A DNA stretch of 64,000 nucleotides from positions 434,001 to 498,000 of the forward strand of contig JAIWNF010000014.1 of the NCBI GenBank assembly GCA_025093555.1, read 5' to 3'. Made by a program: the position numbers and the translations under genes. Shown one piece after another: positions 61,291-64,000 of the stretch. The first letter of the stretch is position 1. Every line of letters starts with the position of its first letter. This stretch comes from Circinella umbellata (taxonomy: Eukaryota > Mucoromycota > Mucoromycetes > Mucorales > Lichtheimiaceae). The notes under the pieces are model-generated. The model searched no databases and had not been told where the DNA came from. It saw only the letters and a program-made list of their open reading frames with translations.

Positions 61291-63508
61291 GCGGTTCTTC
61301 AGCAAACCCAGCAGAACCTCATCAGGATGAGAGCCATAATTCGCCAATAATAGAAAACGAATTAATGTCTCAAGGTTCATCTATAGTGGTAGCAGATAGC
61401 AACGAGAATAACAATAACAACGATAATAGCAATAACAACGCCAATAATAATAATAATGACAATGATAACAATAATAAACGAGGAAAAACGTTTATAGATG
61501 AATATTTTGACATGCTGTCAAAACTGTTATCGGTCGAAATGGCTGCTTCAAATATTGGTTTTCCTAATTGCTACAAAAATAATACTTTTTGGGTCTATCC
61601 TGAATCATCTTATCATTCTCAACATGTTTTTGAGAAAAAAAACACGATACCAAAACCAAGTCCACTCAAATTATATAAACCTCGTGTATTTATATGGATC
61701 CCTCATCTTCTTGTCCCCGACCGAAAAATTGATTATCCAACTTGTCCAATGACACTTAAAAGCAAGCATTTACAAGCACAAGGATGGGCTACAACTCCCT
61801 TTGCTCGACGTATATGTAATTTGACTAATAATTTTTATGTAATGTCATATCGTTATAAATGTCCTCGATGTTTTAATGAAAAAGGCCAACCTGGAACAAC
61901 ATTTGCAGGTCATGATCAAGACCTTATGAAAAAATCTCTTCCTGAATCCCTAGTACTCGAGTTTCCAACTATATTGACTCATAGATCAGCAATTTACAAT
62001 GATATGGTGGATATGATGCGGAGTTGACTTAGTAATAGGATGGGATCAAGACCATTTACTAAAATGCTCACGATGTTACATAAAAAAGGCACAACGTTAT
62101 CGAATTTATATTTATATTAGTTCGAGAAGAATTACAAAAATTACAAGAAAAAAACAACACTCATTCAATTACAAAATATATTTCCACTACAGCAAAACAC
62201 CAATTCCAAAAAACATTCTCAGCAGCATTTAATGATAAAAACCAGTATGTAGGCTTTATCCCAAGTTTTAAATACTTATCTAAGTGCTTTGAAGAGTTTG
62301 TGAAAATCCACAGACAAGAATATAATATACATACTGCTACTCAACCAGCAACGGTATTAACAGTTGACCATTGCTATAAGGTTTGTCAATCTCTCTCTCT
62401 GTACAACTGAATTATTAAAAAGTATGTATGATATAATTCACTTATATGTATATTAACTGTATATTAATTTATTTTCAGACATGCAAGCACATATTTAAAC
62501 TTGAAAACACTAAGATATTTGAAGGATTATTAACTATGACCAACGAATTTAATGAAATACGAGTGCTACAGTTTGTTCCTATCTCATCAATGGATTATAT
62601 AAAAAGATCGGTTAAAGAGATGAGCGACAGTCTAACATTTAATTATGCGGTTATCCACAATCAAAACTACTATTCACTGATAAAGCAGACCAGGACTAAA
62701 GGTTTTTTTGAGGAGTATCTTCCATCTTTACATAAAGGGATTGAATCATCATGGAAAAAAACCATATAATAATTTACCAGTACTTGATTTACCAGTAGAC
62801 TAGTCATATGCACTCCACAATACTAATAATAGTAAAAATGAGGTATTAGAAGCTATTAATGTGATTGCTGAAGATAAAGAAAATACTGTTGGGTTTGACA
62901 GTGAATGGACGTATAATAGAACCACACCAGCATGGTATCCTACAGCAACCATACAGATAGCATATAATGACATTAACAGTAACGTCAACCGAGTAATCAT
63001 TATCCAATTGTCAAAATTCAAAAGTTTACTACAAATGCTTATATCTTTCCTTTCCAACGCAAATATCAAAAAGGTTGGACGCTGCATAAATCAAGATATA
63101 TCCCATTTTAACGCCAGTTATAGAAGCGACAAGGACGCCTTTGAAGCTCAAAATATAGTTGATATTGGAAATTTTTGACAAGGAGCGCGATTTAATTTCA
63201 AGAATTAATACATGTTTGGCAGAAGTTTGTGCAGTTGTTCTTGGCTGTCAATCGAAAAAAGGAACCAAGACCCCCGAGAAAGCAATTGGAATAGAGAACC
63301 CACTGACCATCAATTACACTATGCAGCATTGGATTCTTATTGTGGCTTACAGATGTATTTATATCAGCATCACAAATATCAACACTTAATAAACAAAACA
63401 TTAATTTTATTGAACGAAAACATGGAGCATCTGTTACTCTTTTAGATGATGACCAAACAAGTGATGTAGCATATGGAAATATATATGTTGATTTGTGTAC
63501 AAAATAAA
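61291..63508 (+). pseudogene. Transposase-like protein fused to a DEDDy 3'-5' exonuclease, decayed
   Basis: Exon 1 (61291 to about 62040) has an Asn-rich arm, then WIPHLLVPDRKIDYPTCPMT, KSKHLQAQGWATTPFARRIC and YRYKCPRCF, a Cys-containing domain like DUF6729 as I recall it. After a TGA at 62023-62025 and a shift come FQKTFSAAFNDKNQYVGFIP and VLTVDHCYK, spliced at 62380/62480 to TCKHIFKLENTKIFEGLLTM, NEFNEIRVLQFVPISSMD and FFEEYLPSL; TVDHCYK would be the first acidic residue of a DDE-like core. From about 62838 a 3'-5' exonuclease domain follows: VGFDSEW (Exo I, D-x-E), VGRCINQDISHF (Exo II) and, after a shift near 63175, LAEVCAVVLGCQSKKGTKT and, in another frame, QLHYAALDSYCGLQMYLYQ (Exo III, Y-x3-D). 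All four acidic residues and the Tyr are still present. At least three lesions make it a pseudogene. Confidence 0.65.
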
Positions 63509-63625
63509 AAAAGGTACTACAAATTATAATAAATGTAGAATGTTGTTGAGTTAATTAACTATTATGGTATACATTTATGTATATTAGTGAATTCGAAGGA
63601 AAACCTTTAAGTGATAATGGGGACC

Positions 63626-63920
63626 GGTCAAGGCTATAGTAGCTACACTATGGCCTGTTGGAACTAGCTGATTAGATAACCATATTAAAATGGGGTAGCC
63701 AAATTAATTTTTATTAAATTAATTTATGTATGAATGTCTTGGCATGCATACTTTTAAAAATTTTGAAAAATAAAAATTGAATTCTATTTTATTTTTAAAT
63801 AAAATAACAAGAGCAACATGGTCACACCTACACAAAACAAACTTTCATTTAACAATGACAAGATTGTCATTGATACTAATAAGCTGCAAAGCTTATTAAC
63901 AAGGCATAACATTGATGTTA
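63626..63920 (+). repeat. Dispersed coding repeat, copy 2, truncated
   Basis: It matches 45600-45915: the same AT-rich leader, then ATGGTCACACCTACACAAAA at 63818 and about 34 codons (MVTPTQNKLSFNNDKIVIDT) before similarity stops at 63920-63921 (GATGTTA then CGGTGC). The sequence beyond is unrelated to copy 1. The window ends before its context can be read. Confidence 0.7.
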
Positions 63921-64000
63921 CGGTGCATTCTGTCTTAAACCATCAAAATAATTTGAATCCCGACGTAAAAACTTGATCACTATGAAATATTTTTGACATC

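Overview
The window looks like nuclear DNA of an early-diverging filamentous fungus, most likely a Mucoromycota species (probably Mucorales). The evidence is a very A+T-rich background, housekeeping genes split by many short introns (about 50-330 nt, GTAAGT/GTATGT donors, CTAAC/TTAAC-type branch sequences), a MARCH6/Doa10-type ligase, a tautomerase of the MIF family, Enhancer-of-polycomb, and a transposon set (DIRS, Crypton, Tc1, Helitron relic) usual in these fungi. No bacterial-style operons, CRISPR arrays, rRNA or convincing tRNA genes were seen. All gene models were spliced by hand from the sequence; reading phase closes in every one except the chitinase, which carries a one-base frameshift.

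Layout. 1-1845 is an AT-rich desert. 1846-2432 (-) is a MIF-like tautomerase and 2952-8046 (-) a nine-exon DOA10 ubiquitin ligase. A 3-kb desert follows, then a RhoGEF (11077-13453, +) and a Tic20/DUF4870-like membrane protein (14075-15076, -). From 15.1 to 26.4 kb there is almost no intact gene, but there are relics: a Helitron/Pif1 helicase fragment (17.7-18.5 kb), a pair of inverted dispersed repeats, a palindromic MITE (22093-22477) and a small GC-richer patch. EPL1 (26491-29105, +), a GH18 chitinase (30957-33172, -), gamma-tubulin (36902-39160, +) and eIF4E (39947-40932, -) follow.

From 41.2 to 51.7 kb lies an accessory island made of mobile DNA: a Tc1 element with TIRs and TA duplication (41198-42646), a solo Tc1 end, a roughly 85% A+T stretch with an intact 175-codon orphan ORF, a broken multi-exon gene of a dispersed family split by another repeat that has its own coding potential, and a Crypton recombinase pseudogene joined directly to a second, 5'-truncated Tc1. 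Housekeeping resumes with the divergent pair BUD32 (51941-53028, -) and PNO1 (53233-54309, +), which share a 204-bp promoter.

The last 7.5 kb is again mobile. A structurally complete DIRS-type retroelement (56653-61027) has inverted terminal repeats, an internal complementary region and gag, RT/RNase H/methylase-like and tyrosine recombinase frames. It is followed by a decayed gene that joins a zinc-binding N-terminal domain, a transposase-like core and a DEDDy 3'-5' exonuclease (61291-63508), and by a second, truncated copy of the repeat found at 45.6-46.7 kb.

The housekeeping genes do not form one pathway: ER protein degradation (DOA10), Rho signalling, chromatin acetylation (EPL1), wall remodelling (chitinase), microtubule nucleation (gamma-tubulin), translation (eIF4E), tRNA t6A modification (BUD32) and ribosome assembly (PNO1). 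The most interesting unexplained material is the transposase-exonuclease relic and the AT-rich orphan ORF, which appears to share a 5' leader with the dispersed repeat.
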